Counted from the stretch's first letter, positions 15,601 through 23,828 are shown. The stretch: DNA of 43,277 nt from Alphaproteobacteria bacterium (GCA_016124315.1 WGNW01000011.1:1-43277); one strand, 5' to 3'. Program-made: numbers and translations. Notes: generated by a model from the letters alone, not told the origin.

Positions 15601-16183
15601 CGATCTTCATGATCCGCGATGCAGGGTCGATGCCGATCAGGCGGCACATCTCGGGCGAGCACTCCACCAGGTCCGTCTCCAGGTTCCAGTGCCAGGTCCC
15701 GATGTGGGCCGCCCTTTCGGCGAGCATCAGGCTGCGCTCGGATTCGGCGCGGGCGGTCTCGGCCGTCACCTCGCGGGTGATCACCTCGGTCAGCATCATC
15801 ATGCCGAGCACCTCGTCCGCATCGCCCGTCACCGGGACCAGCTCCCAGCTCAGCCAGATGGAACTGCCGTCCGCCCGAAGGAACTGGTCCTCGCGGGACG
15901 CGAGGCCCTCCCCCGCGAGGCATCGGCGATGCGCCTCCTTCCACCGCTGAGGAATGTCCGGGAAGACCTCGTAATGCGAACGCCCGATGATGTCGGTCCC
16001 GGTCAGACCGTAGTCCTCGTACCATCGCCGGCTCGCCGCCAGATAGCGCATCTCCGTGTCGACGATCGCGACGGGCGCCGGCATCCGTTCGAACAGGAAC
16101 CTCAGGAAAGGACTATCGGCTTGTCTCGCAATCAGAGGCTTCAGGGAATCAATGTCGATAAAAGTGAGTTTTTTCTGCTCCAT
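12683..16183 (-). CDS. Multi-PAS hybrid sensor histidine kinase
   Basis: The protein has 1166 residues from the ATG at 16183 (MEQKKLTFIDID); a longer frame to 16327 has no start signal. It has no membrane span, so it is a cytoplasmic sensor. About six PAS domains occupy residues 24-780. The last (655-780) is FixL-like, with LMPEPHRSAHDEFLSRY and His717 at the position of the FixL heme ligand. The kinase core follows, with phospho-acceptor His802 (VSHDFNN), N-box NARDAMPEGG, G1 SDTGSGM and FFTTKEVGKGSGLGLS. A C-terminal receiver ends the protein with phospho-acceptor Asp1093 (LLADVVLPKGMSG) and a conserved Lys (SKPFP). No response regulator lies beside it, so the next relay partner is elsewhere. 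Confidence 0.95.
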   Translation of the reverse strand: MEQKKLTFIDIDSLKPLIARQADSPFLRFLFERMPAPVAIVDTEMRYLAASRRWYEDYGLTGTDIIGRSHYEVFPDIPQRWKEAHRRCLAGEGLASREDQFLRADGSSIWLSWELVPVTGDADEVLGMMMLTEVITREVTAETARAESERSLMLAERAAHIGTWHWNLETDLVECSPEMCRLIGIDPASRIMKIDDLVQWSHPQDRATVAARVAGVRAGGEPHPMLETRVARPDGAVAWMRLAIWADRDEQGRTIRVNGVIQDVTEHRRVEREAAFRSEAIETAASPLAITGMDGLYIYVNRALVELFGVGSADDLIGRGAVDFAVDPSQIWGSITALRDKGRWTGELRLRRANDGRVVDVSVYAAVVRDDDGMPYRIVASYSDVTERNRVVQELSRRESLLMQAQELARLGPWRFDVASRTYHLPPETRLVMGLGDGFATYGPTQAASWIHPADLPEVRRVTRRMLRGEIDRAEVQYRYSGSGRGTLHVRVIMGTERGPDGAVIGLSGLIQDVTSVMELERAHRETERAMAALMSNLSGMVYRCMNDERWTMHFVSSACRQLLGYEPDEIVDNRVVSYSDVIDPRDRARVWEVIQDAVVKRRAFQLSYRVIRRDGDLRWVFEQGSAIRDENDEVVALEGYVADITDEQRIVERLQESEERNRAIMAAASVAIVTADEYGNIESFNPEAESIFGYRAEEVVGRNLRLLMPEPHRSAHDEFLSRYRRGEGGGFLGTGPRELMGERKSGEVFPLDVAISAVNVGDRRIFIGSLRDLAERKKAEARLSQAQKMETVGQLVGGVSHDFNNLLMAMQLNLELANMLAADRPDVSESITVALNAVERGAELTRRLLAFSRQQPLVPKVVDANDVVNSMMRLLHRLLREDIDTRTVLDPDVYPVELDPAQLETALVNLVVNARDAMPEGGSLIIETGNVHADAAVASEFEDMVPGDYVMLAISDTGSGMEPEVLERAFDPFFTTKEVGKGSGLGLSMVYGYVRQSGGHVKIYSEAGQGTTVKLLFPRSFRRVELAATPAPAPTVRSGSETVLLVEDDADVRFTVERLLKSLGYTVVAASDGPAAVALIDEGFAPDLLLADVVLPKGMSGRDVSEAVAARVPDCCILFMSGYTEDAVMHQGRLDEGVVLLSKPFPRELLARKVRELLDVRAGKK

Positions 16184-16396
16184 GCCCCGGTTCACAGCCT
16201 CGCGTCTCGGAGGGCAGCCCCTCCGCGTCCTGCAGGTCCGGATTTGCCGCTGTATTCGCATCATAGCGACTCTTTGCGCGGTCGGGTACACGGCATCGGC
16301 GCTCGAGCCTGGACGCGGCACCCTCAAAGCTTTATCTCCTGTGCCCGGCCGTGGCTACGCATGGCCGACGGTGTGGCCGATTGGATGTGACAGGCG

Positions 16397-19300
16397 ATGG
16401 GACAGGACGGACGCCCCTACCCGGAAGTTGACTCGAACCCCAGCTTCCCGGCGATCGAGAAGGACATCCTCGCGTTCTGGCAGCGCGAGCGCATCTTCGA
16501 GCGTTCCGTGGAGAACCGTCCCGCCGTGAAGAACGGCGCCAGCAACGAATACGTCTTCTACGACGGCCCGCCCTTCGCCAACGGCCTGCCCCACTACGGC
16601 CACCTGGCCACCGGCTTCGTCAAGGACATCGTGCCGCGCTACCACACCATGAAGGGCCGGCGCGTGGAGCGGCGGTTCGGCTGGGACTGCCATGGGCTGC
16701 CCGCCGAGCTGACCTCCGAGAAGGAGCTGGGCATCTCCGGCCGGCAGGAGATCCTGAAGTTCGGCGTCGACAAGTTCAACGAGCACTGCCGCACCTCGGT
16801 GATGCGCTTCACCCAGGAATGGGAGGACTACGTCACCCGGCAGGGCCGCTGGGTCGATTTCCAGAACGACTACAAGACCATGAACCTGCCGTTCATGGAG
16901 AGTGTGATCTGGGCGTTCAAGCAGCTCTACGACAAGGGGCTGGTCTATGAGGGCCACCGGGTCGTCCCCTATTCCTGGGCGGTGCAGACCCCGCTGTCCA
17001 ATTTCGAGACGCGCCTCGACAATTCCTACCGCGAACGGCAGGACCCGGCGCTGACCGTCGGCTTCCTGCTGGAGCCGGCCGCTGGCGAGACCGTGCCGAC
17101 GCGGCTGCTGGCCTGGACGACCACGCCCTGGACGCTGCCGTCAAACATGGCGCTCGCGGTCAATGCCGAACTGGATTACGCCGTCATGGAGAAGGACGGC
17201 CAGCGGGTCGTCCTCGCCACCACGGCGCTGGAGCGCTACGAGCGCGAGCTGGGCGACTGGGAACGCGTCGCCACCGTCACCGGCGCGCAGCTCGCCGGCC
17301 GGCGCTACACGCCGCTGTTCCCCTACTTCACGGACCTGGAAGGCGCCTTCCGGGTGCTGACGGGCGACTTCGTCGATGCTTCGGAAGGTACCGGCACCGT
17401 GCACATCGCGCCCGGCTTCGGCGAGGACGACATGGAGCTGGGCAACGCCAACGGCGTGCCCATCGTCGTGCCCGTGGACGAGGCCGGCAACTTCACCGCG
17501 GACGTCGCCGACTATGCCGGCGAGAACGTGCTGGAGGCCAACAAAGCCATCATCCGCGACCTGAAGGCGCAGCCGGGCGTAGTGCTGCGGCACGAGACCT
17601 ACCTGCACAACTACCCGCACTGCTGGCGCACCGACACGCCGCTGATCTACAAGGCGATCACCGCCTGGTACGTGAAGGTGAGCGCCTTCAGGGACCGCAT
17701 GGTCGAGCTGAACAAGGGCATCTCCTGGATTCCCGAGCACATCCGCGACGGCCTGTTCGGCAACTGGCTGGAGAACGCGCGCGACTGGAACGTCAGCCGC
17801 AACCGGTTCTGGGGCTGCCCGATCCCGGTCTGGCAGAGCGACGACCCGGCCTATCCGCGCCTCGACGTCTACGGCAGCCTGGACGAGATCGAGCGCGATT
17901 TCGGCGTGCGCCCCACCGACCTGCACAAGCCCATGGTGGACGAACTGGTGCGCCCCAACCCGGACGACCCGACCGGCAAGGCGATGATGCGACGGGTGCC
18001 CGAGGTGCTGGACGTGTGGTTCGACAGCGGCTCCATGCCGTTCGCCCAGCTGCACTATCCGTTCGAGAACAAGGAACGCTTCGAAGCCAACTTCCCGGCC
18101 GATTTCATCGTCGAGTACGTCGCCCAGACCCGCGGCTGGTTCTACACGCTGATGGTGCTGTCCACGGCGCTGTTCGACCGGGCGCCGTTCCGCACCGCCG
18201 TGTGCCACGGCGTGGTGCTGGACGAGAACAAGCAGAAGCTGTCGAAGCGGCTGCGCAACTATCCGGACCCCATGGAGGTGTTCGACGACTACGGCGCCGA
18301 CGCGCTGCGCTGGTACATGATCTCCTCGCCGCTGCTGTCGGGCGGCGACCTGTCGATCCCGCGCGAGGGGTCGGGCATCGGCCAGGCGCTGCGCCAGGCG
18401 ATCATCCCGATCTGGAACGCCTATTACTTCTTCACCCTCTACGCCAATATCGACGGCTGCAGGGCGCAGCTGCGCACCGACCAGAAGGGCGTGCTGGACC
18501 GCTACGTGCTGGCCAAGACCCGCGAGTTGATCGAGCTCATCGAGGCGCGGCTCGACGCCAACGACCTGCCCGGCGCCTATGCCGTCGTGCCCGGCTACAT
18601 CGACGCGCTCAACAACTGGTACATCCGCCGCAGCCGCGCCCGGTTCTGGCGCGAGGCCGACGACGCCGACAAGCGCGACGCCTACGACACCCTCTACACG
18701 GCGCTGACCAGCGTGACGAGGGCGCTGGCGCCGCTGATGCCGTTCATCGCCGAGCGCATCTACAAGAACCTGACCGGCGAGGTCTCGGTGCACCTGGCCG
18801 ACTGGCCGGAGGCGACCGCCCTGCCGGCGGAGCGCGAGCTGGTCACCCGGATGGACCAGGTGCGCGAGATATGCACCGCCGTCATGTCGCTGCGCGAGAC
18901 CAAGAGCCTGCGCACCCGGCTGCCGCTGAAGACCCTGACCGTCGCCCACCCCGACGCCGCCGCGCTCGAGCCCTACCGCGCGCTGATCGCCGACGAGGTC
19001 AACGTCAAGCAGGTGGTGCTCGCCACCGACCCGGCCTCCATGGGCGAGCAGCAGCTCAAGGTCAACCCGCAGATCGGCAGACGCATCGGCGGCAAGATGA
19101 AGGAAGTGATGGCGGCCCAGCGCGAGGGCGACTGGCGCATGGCCGCCGGCGGCAACGTCGCCATCGCCGGCATCGAGCTGGGACCGGAGGATTTCTCGCT
19201 GCGGGTCGTCACGCCCGAGGGCCTGGATTCCGAGCCGTTCGACGGCGGCGCCGGCGTCGTGGTGCTGGACACCCGGGTCTACGACGACCTGGAGCGGGAG

Positions 19301-19552
19301 GGCTGGGCGCGCGACTTCGTGCGTCTGGTGCAGCAGACCCGCAAGGACGCCGGCCTCGAGGTCACCGACCGCATCCGGCTGGCCGCCCGCGTGCCCGAGA
19401 ACGTGGCTGGCGCGCTGGCCGAGCACCGGGACCACGTTTGCCGCGAGACCTTGGCCGTGGACCTGAGGCTGGGCGAGGACGTGCCTGGCGGCTTCCGCGC
19501 CGAGCACAAGCTTTCCGGCGCTCCGGTAACCATCGAGCTGGCGCGCGCCTAG
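16397..19552 (+). CDS. ileS: Isoleucyl-tRNA synthetase, eukaryotic-like type 2
   Basis: The protein has 1051 residues. This class I synthetase charges tRNA-Ile and edits mischarged valine. The HIGH signature is PHYGH (65-69), KMSKS is KLSKR (614-618), and the family block RRFGWDCHGLPAE is present. It also carries WTTTPWTLPSN of the editing domain and the long C-terminal extension. The length and the GLPHYGH/KLSKR wording mark the IleS2 type shared with eukaryotes and known for low mupirocin sensitivity, rather than the roughly 940-residue E. coli type. It is divergent from the hybrid kinase with 213 bp between. No T-box-like leader was seen. Confidence 0.97.
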   Translation: MGQDGRPYPEVDSNPSFPAIEKDILAFWQRERIFERSVENRPAVKNGASNEYVFYDGPPFANGLPHYGHLATGFVKDIVPRYHTMKGRRVERRFGWDCHGLPAELTSEKELGISGRQEILKFGVDKFNEHCRTSVMRFTQEWEDYVTRQGRWVDFQNDYKTMNLPFMESVIWAFKQLYDKGLVYEGHRVVPYSWAVQTPLSNFETRLDNSYRERQDPALTVGFLLEPAAGETVPTRLLAWTTTPWTLPSNMALAVNAELDYAVMEKDGQRVVLATTALERYERELGDWERVATVTGAQLAGRRYTPLFPYFTDLEGAFRVLTGDFVDASEGTGTVHIAPGFGEDDMELGNANGVPIVVPVDEAGNFTADVADYAGENVLEANKAIIRDLKAQPGVVLRHETYLHNYPHCWRTDTPLIYKAITAWYVKVSAFRDRMVELNKGISWIPEHIRDGLFGNWLENARDWNVSRNRFWGCPIPVWQSDDPAYPRLDVYGSLDEIERDFGVRPTDLHKPMVDELVRPNPDDPTGKAMMRRVPEVLDVWFDSGSMPFAQLHYPFENKERFEANFPADFIVEYVAQTRGWFYTLMVLSTALFDRAPFRTAVCHGVVLDENKQKLSKRLRNYPDPMEVFDDYGADALRWYMISSPLLSGGDLSIPREGSGIGQALRQAIIPIWNAYYFFTLYANIDGCRAQLRTDQKGVLDRYVLAKTRELIELIEARLDANDLPGAYAVVPGYIDALNNWYIRRSRARFWREADDADKRDAYDTLYTALTSVTRALAPLMPFIAERIYKNLTGEVSVHLADWPEATALPAERELVTRMDQVREICTAVMSLRETKSLRTRLPLKTLTVAHPDAAALEPYRALIADEVNVKQVVLATDPASMGEQQLKVNPQIGRRIGGKMKEVMAAQREGDWRMAAGGNVAIAGIELGPEDFSLRVVTPEGLDSEPFDGGAGVVVLDTRVYDDLEREGWARDFVRLVQQTRKDAGLEVTDRIRLAARVPENVAGALAEHRDHVCRETLAVDLRLGEDVPGGFRAEHKLSGAPVTIELARA

Positions 19553-19630
19553 GCCTCATCCGGCGTCGCGCCGCACCGGCGGGGCAGCGAAATCGTGACG
19601 CCTCCGTGAGTTTCGCCGCGGGTTTCCGCC

Positions 19631-19659
19631 TTACGAGACGCCCGGTCTTGCCCTATAAT
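19631..19659 (+). promoter_or_regulatory. Predicted promoter of the partner-switch operon
   Basis: A perfect -10 box tataat at 19654-19659 lies 17 bp after ttacga (19631-19636), 32 bp before the ATG at 19692. The -35 is weak (TT..A match), so an activator may help. Confidence 0.5.
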
Positions 19660-19691
19660 CAAGGCGGCCAGCCACCCCGCCAGGATGTCCC

Positions 19692-20828
19692 ATGACGCCT
19701 CCCGACGAAGACGCCTTCGATCGCACGACAGTCTTCGTGCCGAGCGCCCCCAGGCCCGCGACAACCGGCCTGGAGGAGATGGGCCACTATCTCCTTGTCA
19801 TCGACGGCGGGGAACCCGGCCAGCGGGTCGAGATCGGCGACAAGCCGATGATCATCGGCCGGGATCCCGGTTGTTCCTTCGTCATCAACGATTCCCAGGT
19901 CTCCCGCCGCCACTGCTCGGTGGGCCTGCGCTTCGAGACCGCGGTGCTCACCGACAACGGCTCGACCAACGGCACCTATGTGGGCGGCAAGCGGATCGCC
20001 GAGCCGGTGCCGCTGACGGAAGGCATGATCTTCACCATCGGCAACCATGTCCTGCAGTACGAGAAGCGGAACCGGCGCGAGACCCGCGACATGCAGGAGC
20101 TGGACCGGTCGCTGGCCAAGGCCAGCAAGTACGTCCATTCCCTGCTGCCCGCCCCGCTGCGCGAGGGCGACATCCTGACCGAGTGGTTCTACCTTCCCTC
20201 CGAGCGCCTGGGCGGCGACGCCTTCGGCTATTTCGCGCTGGATGACGACAATTTTGCCATCTACATCGTCGACGTGTCGGGCCACGGCGTCGGCGCGGCC
20301 ATGCATTCCGTGTCGCTGCTCAACGTGCTGCGGCAGCGGGCGCTGCCCAGCACCGACCTGACGAAGCCGGCGCAGGTGGTGGGCAAGCTCAATCAGATGT
20401 TCCCCATGGAAGATCACGACGACATGTATTTCACCATGTGGTACGGGGTCTGGAACCGCGCGAGCCGGCGGCTCGCCTATTGCACCGCCGGCCATCACGC
20501 CGGTTTCCTGCTGTCCGCCGACAAGGCCTCGGTCCGGCAGCTGCGCACGGAAGGCCCGATCATCGGCCTGCTGCCCGACTTCCCGTTCGAGACCGGCGCC
20601 GTGGACGTGCCCCGGGGCGAAACGCTCTATCTGTTCAGCGACGGCGTGTTCGAGATCATTACCCATGAGGGCGCGGAGTGGGCGCTGGTGGACTTCGAGC
20701 CGCTGCTGATCGAGCCGACGTCGCCCATGCAGTCAGAACCCGACCGCCTGCATGCCGCGGTGCGCTCGGTCTCGCGTCCCGGACCGTTCGACGACGATTT
20801 TTCGATCCTGACTGTAACATTTGAGTAA
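19692..20828 (+). CDS. FHA-domain SpoIIE/RsbU-type PP2C phosphatase
   Basis: The protein has 378 residues. A short N-terminal arm holds a Thr-Thr motif (FDRTTVFVP, Thr12-Thr13). An FHA domain follows (about 45-120: IIGRDPGCSFVINDSQVSRR with Arg57 and Ser71, then NGSTNGTYVGG), which binds phosphothreonine. A linker helix leads to a SpoIIE-type PP2C domain (150-378) with metal Asp residues Asp176 (GGDAFGYF), Asp194 (VDVSGHG), Asp317 (FSDGVFE) and Asp369 (FDDDFSIL). Such phosphatases dephosphorylate STAS antagonists, here probably the next gene. Having an FHA domain instead of PAS or response-regulator input links it to the Ser/Thr kinase in this window. The arm resembles the self-binding phospho-motif of mycobacterial GarA. 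Confidence 0.93.
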   Translation: MTPPDEDAFDRTTVFVPSAPRPATTGLEEMGHYLLVIDGGEPGQRVEIGDKPMIIGRDPGCSFVINDSQVSRRHCSVGLRFETAVLTDNGSTNGTYVGGKRIAEPVPLTEGMIFTIGNHVLQYEKRNRRETRDMQELDRSLAKASKYVHSLLPAPLREGDILTEWFYLPSERLGGDAFGYFALDDDNFAIYIVDVSGHGVGAAMHSVSLLNVLRQRALPSTDLTKPAQVVGKLNQMFPMEDHDDMYFTMWYGVWNRASRRLAYCTAGHHAGFLLSADKASVRQLRTEGPIIGLLPDFPFETGAVDVPRGETLYLFSDGVFEIITHEGAEWALVDFEPLLIEPTSPMQSEPDRLHAAVRSVSRPGPFDDDFSILTVTFE

Positions 20829-20910
20829 TAGAGGCCGACTAGTATCCGCGTCTTGACTGGCCGTCGTGCGGGCGGCCGACGGCTCCTTAACGGCATGTGG
20901 GGGAATTGCA

Positions 20911-21249
20911 GTGGACATGGACGTCATCGACCTGGGCGACAACACGCTCAAAATCGTGCTTCACGGTCGCCTCGACACGCCCGGCGTGGACAAGATCGAG
21001 ACCAGGTTCTCGGCGACCATCGTGCCCGGCGGGCGCCATGCCATCGTCGACCTGTCCGATGTCAGCTTCATCGCCTCCATGGGCCTGCGCATGTTCATTT
21101 CGGTCGCGCGCTCCGTGAACAACAAGCACGGCAAGCTGGTCCTGCTGTCGCCCCAGGAGATGGTGCATGAAGTGTTCAAGAACGCCGCTCTCGGCCAGAT
21201 CATCCCGATCGTCTTCAACGAAGAGGACGCCCGCGCGGCTGTCGCATAA
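20911..21249 (+). CDS. STAS-domain anti-sigma factor antagonist (RsbV/SpoIIAA-like)
   Basis: The protein has 112 residues from a GTG at 20911 preceded by ggggga; an ATG at 20917 is an alternative, and the frame is open further upstream without an SD. It has the STAS fold: LKIVLHGRLDTPG, AIVDLSDVSFIASMGLRMFI and KLVLLSPQEMVHEVF. The phospho-acceptor is expected at Ser56 in SFIASMG, the site RsbW-type kinases modify and SpoIIE-type phosphatases restore. It lies 82 bp after the FHA phosphatase and 30 bp before the ATPase, forming a complete three-part partner switch. Confidence 0.92.
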   Translation: MDMDVIDLGDNTLKIVLHGRLDTPGVDKIETRFSATIVPGGRHAIVDLSDVSFIASMGLRMFISVARSVNNKHGKLVLLSPQEMVHEVFKNAALGQIIPIVFNEEDARAAVA

Positions 21250-21279
21250 GCCGTCGCCGCCGCTCTCCCGAAACGCACC

Positions 21280-21732
21280 GTGCCGGCGATGAATGGCGTT
21301 GCCGGCAGCGCGCGCGACGGGGGCGCCGAGACGGTCATCGAGGTGGGCCAGAGCCTGGCCGAGCTGGGCCGCTGCCTGGAGGAGCTGCAAGGCTTCCTGG
21401 AGCGCCACGGCGTCGCCGCCCGAGGGCGGTTCCAGACGGAGCTGGTGTTCGAGGAGCTGGTGACCAACGTGGTCCGCTACGGCTACGACGGCGGCGGCGA
21501 GACCGTCGAGGTCATGGTGAGGATCGAGCCGGATGACATCGTCATGGTGGTCAGCGACGAGGGCCGTCCGTTCAATCCGCTGGAGCGGCAGGATCCCGAA
21601 GCCCCCGAATCGCTCGCCGACGCCTCGATCGGCGGCCTCGGCATCATGCTGGTGCGCAAGGCCGCCCGCCACATGGCCTACGAGCGCGACGGCAACCGCA
21701 ACCGGCTGACAGTGGTCATCCCTAACGAGTAG
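21280..21732 (+). CDS. HATPase anti-sigma regulatory factor / STAS kinase (RsbW-like)
   Basis: The protein has 150 residues from a GTG at 21280 (or the ATG at 21289). The GHKL ATPase motifs are clear: FEELVTNVVRYGY (N-box, Glu and Asn), VSDEGRPFNPL (G1) and GGLGIMLVRKAA (G2). In known switches such proteins hold a sigma factor or other target and phosphorylate the STAS partner. No sigma factor gene adjoins it; the only one in the window is an ECF type about 18 kb away. The target may be distant or not a sigma factor. It converges on the PP2C gene with 20 bp between. Confidence 0.92.
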   Translation: MPAMNGVAGSARDGGAETVIEVGQSLAELGRCLEELQGFLERHGVAARGRFQTELVFEELVTNVVRYGYDGGGETVEVMVRIEPDDIVMVVSDEGRPFNPLERQDPEAPESLADASIGGLGIMLVRKAARHMAYERDGNRNRLTVVIPNE

Positions 21733-21752
21733 GCGGCGGTGTCCTGCTCCGG

Positions 21753-22484
21753 TTACGCCTCGGCCTCGATGATGACGAAGGACAGATTGTCGGGCGCCCC
21801 GCGCTCCAGGCAGGTGGCCTCGATGCGCTCTGCAGCCTCCGTCAGGTCGGGCATGCCGGCCATCAGGGCGATCTCCGTGTCCGAGCAGACGCCGGTGACC
21901 CCGTCGGTGGCGAGGATCAGCCGGTCACCGGCCTCGATGGGGCCGTGGCAGGTATCCACGTCGAGATGCGCATGGGCGCCCAGGGCGCGGGTGACGACGT
22001 TGCGCATGGGATGGTGGCTCGCGTCGGCGGCGGAGATCTCGCCGGCGTCCACCAGCTGCTGCACGAAGGAGTGGTCGCGCGTGAGCCGGCTCAGCTGGTT
22101 GCGGCGCAGGCGGTAGAGGCGACTGTCCCCGACCCAAAGGCAGGCGTAGAAGTCCTGGTAGATCAGCACGGCCACCACGGTGCTGCCCATGGTGCGGGCC
22201 TGCGACTGCGCCGAGCCCTGGGTGTAGAGATCGTCATTCACCCGGTAGAGATCCTCGCGCACCTCCCTGAGGAAGGAGCGGCCGTCCACCGGCGGCTTCA
22301 CCGCGGCGAGGCGGTCGATGATCATGGCGCTGGCCACGTCGCCCGCCCGATGGCCGCCCATGCCGTCGGCGACGACCCACAGGCCGATGTCGGTGCGCTC
22401 GAGGAACGCGTCCTCGTTGTGCGGGCGCACCTTGCCGGTGTGCGTCCTGCCGATCGACCGAAAGCTCAGTTGTCCCCCGTACAC
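21753..22484 (-). CDS. PP2C-type Ser/Thr protein phosphatase (PppA/Stp-like)
   Basis: The protein has 243 residues from a GTG at 22484 with a good SD (ggagggaag). This is the classical bacterial PP2C pattern: HTGKVRPHNEDAFLE (Asp25), WVVADGMGGHRAGD (Asp40), GSTVVAVLI, WVGDSRLYRLR, RDHSFVQQLVDAGEI, LILATDGVTG (Asp194) and GAPDNLSFVII (Asp232). It is last in the operon TPR protein - FHA protein - DotU-like protein - PP2C, 18 bp after the previous stop. In type VI secretion clusters the same phosphatase (PppA) reverses phosphorylation of the FHA protein by PpkA. Its likely partner here is the kinase at 30711. Confidence 0.94.
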   Translation of the reverse strand: MYGGQLSFRSIGRTHTGKVRPHNEDAFLERTDIGLWVVADGMGGHRAGDVASAMIIDRLAAVKPPVDGRSFLREVREDLYRVNDDLYTQGSAQSQARTMGSTVVAVLIYQDFYACLWVGDSRLYRLRRNQLSRLTRDHSFVQQLVDAGEISAADASHHPMRNVVTRALGAHAHLDVDTCHGPIEAGDRLILATDGVTGVCSDTEIALMAGMPDLTEAAERIEATCLERGAPDNLSFVIIEAEA

Positions 22485-22502
22485 GGTGCGGCTCTTCCCT
22501 CC

Positions 22503-23828
22503 CTAGAACCAGACGGGCATCGGGCCCGTCGGCGCGGCTGGCCGCACCTGCTTGCCGATGACGACCAGCATCCGCCCCGGAACGACGGGAGGCTTCCCGT
22601 CTGCCGGCGCTGTCATCACGATGCACACGATCTGCTTCCCCTGCTCGGACGTCCAAGGCTTCAGGAAATCGGCCACCTGCCGCACCTGCTCGTCCATCAG
22701 GCCCGGGCCATCGGTGGAGCGGACGGCAACGAGGTAGACCGGTCCGGCGGAAAGGCCGACGGCCGCGCCGATCCGGCGCATGGTCCTGTCGCTCGCCGGA
22801 TCCAGCTTCGCCGAATCCCGGACGAACAGCGTCTGGGCCGCCACGTTCAGCACCACCGAGGAGGCGGTCTCGTCGATGGAAACCAGCCTCGTCGCGGTAT
22901 CCTGATCCAGCAGTGCCCTGATTCTGCCCGGCGCGGGTTCGGGCCTGGGCTGCAGATCGGGACTGCTCAGGATGGCCGAGGCGTCTGGCGCCGCGCCCGT
23001 ATTCCCGGCGACACGGGGCGATCCCTCGCCGAAGATCAGCACCGCAATCCCCAGGGATGCGGCGACGAGCAGGACTCCGCCCAGCACCATGGTGAAGGGG
23101 TTGAGGTAGGCGAGCGCCTTGTGGGCGTTGCCCTTGGCGCCGATGGACACCGAGGCGCGGGGGTGCTTCTCCGCTTCCGCGCGGATCGCGGCGAGCAACC
23201 GCTCCCGGTACTGGATCAGCAGCAGGGGGCCGCGGGCGTCGATCCGGAACGGCCCCTCGAAGCCGAGCGCCATCACCACGTAGACGAGCTCCAGCAGGTA
23301 GTAGCGGCGGCCCGGGTCGACCAGCACCTCTTCGAGCAGATCGATCACCTGCTGGCCTGCGCCGCGCGGATCACGGGACGGCCCCGCCATGGGCCGCTGG
23401 CGCCACTCGGACTTGCCCGGCCATGGGCCGTTCAGGACCAGGTCGTCGATCAGCGCGCCGAGCACCGTCACCCCCGACTTGACCGTCTCCGCATCCAGCT
23501 CCGTGCGCCCGCTGGCCGTGCGGTAGGCCTTCAGCGCGCGCTGCGCGGCGGCCTTGATGTCGGCGAGACCGGCGAACTCCTCCGGCTTCTGGCGCAGCGT
23601 TTCCGCCAGGGTCAGCAGCGCGGCGCCGGAGACCAGAAGCGGATTGCCCCAGGTCAGGTTGACGTCGACGCGCCCGAAGGTCAGCCGTTCCAGGACCGGC
23701 TCCTCGACGACCGTGCGTCCGAGAAGGAAGGGATTGTCCGGTTCCGGCGCATCCTCGGACGCAGCGCGGTGCAGCGGATGGACTCCGCCCCCTTCCTCGC
23801 CCAGCCCGAATGGATTGTTAGACTGCAT
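22503..23828 (-). CDS. tssL: TssL/DotU-family inner-membrane protein with degenerate OmpA-like tail
   Basis: The protein has 441 residues. The N-terminal arm carries NNPF (4-7), DNPF (31-34) and RTVVEEP (38-44). A DotU/IcmH cytoplasmic helical domain follows (about 55-225: NPLLVSGAALLTLAETLR, GALIDDLVLN, RRYYLLELVYVVMALGFEGP, RERLLAAIR). One membrane span lies at about 246-266 and a periplasmic domain at 295-441. That domain starts like the OmpA domain of TssL (QTLFVRDSAKLDPASDRTMR), but the Asp/Arg residues that grip peptidoglycan in OmpA domains are not recognisable. In type VI systems TssL pairs with TssM and TssJ in the envelope complex, and neither is seen here. It lies between the FHA protein and the phosphatase. 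Confidence 0.85.
   Translation of the reverse strand: MQSNNPFGLGEEGGGVHPLHRAASEDAPEPDNPFLLGRTVVEEPVLERLTFGRVDVNLTWGNPLLVSGAALLTLAETLRQKPEEFAGLADIKAAAQRALKAYRTASGRTELDAETVKSGVTVLGALIDDLVLNGPWPGKSEWRQRPMAGPSRDPRGAGQQVIDLLEEVLVDPGRRYYLLELVYVVMALGFEGPFRIDARGPLLLIQYRERLLAAIRAEAEKHPRASVSIGAKGNAHKALAYLNPFTMVLGGVLLVAASLGIAVLIFGEGSPRVAGNTGAAPDASAILSSPDLQPRPEPAPGRIRALLDQDTATRLVSIDETASSVVLNVAAQTLFVRDSAKLDPASDRTMRRIGAAVGLSAGPVYLVAVRSTDGPGLMDEQVRQVADFLKPWTSEQGKQIVCIVMTAPADGKPPVVPGRMLVVIGKQVRPAAPTGPMPVWF

Noticed and set aside
17141..19507. 788-residue minus-strand open frame antisense to ileS
   Set aside because: It is the exact shadow of a universally conserved gene with no family resemblance.
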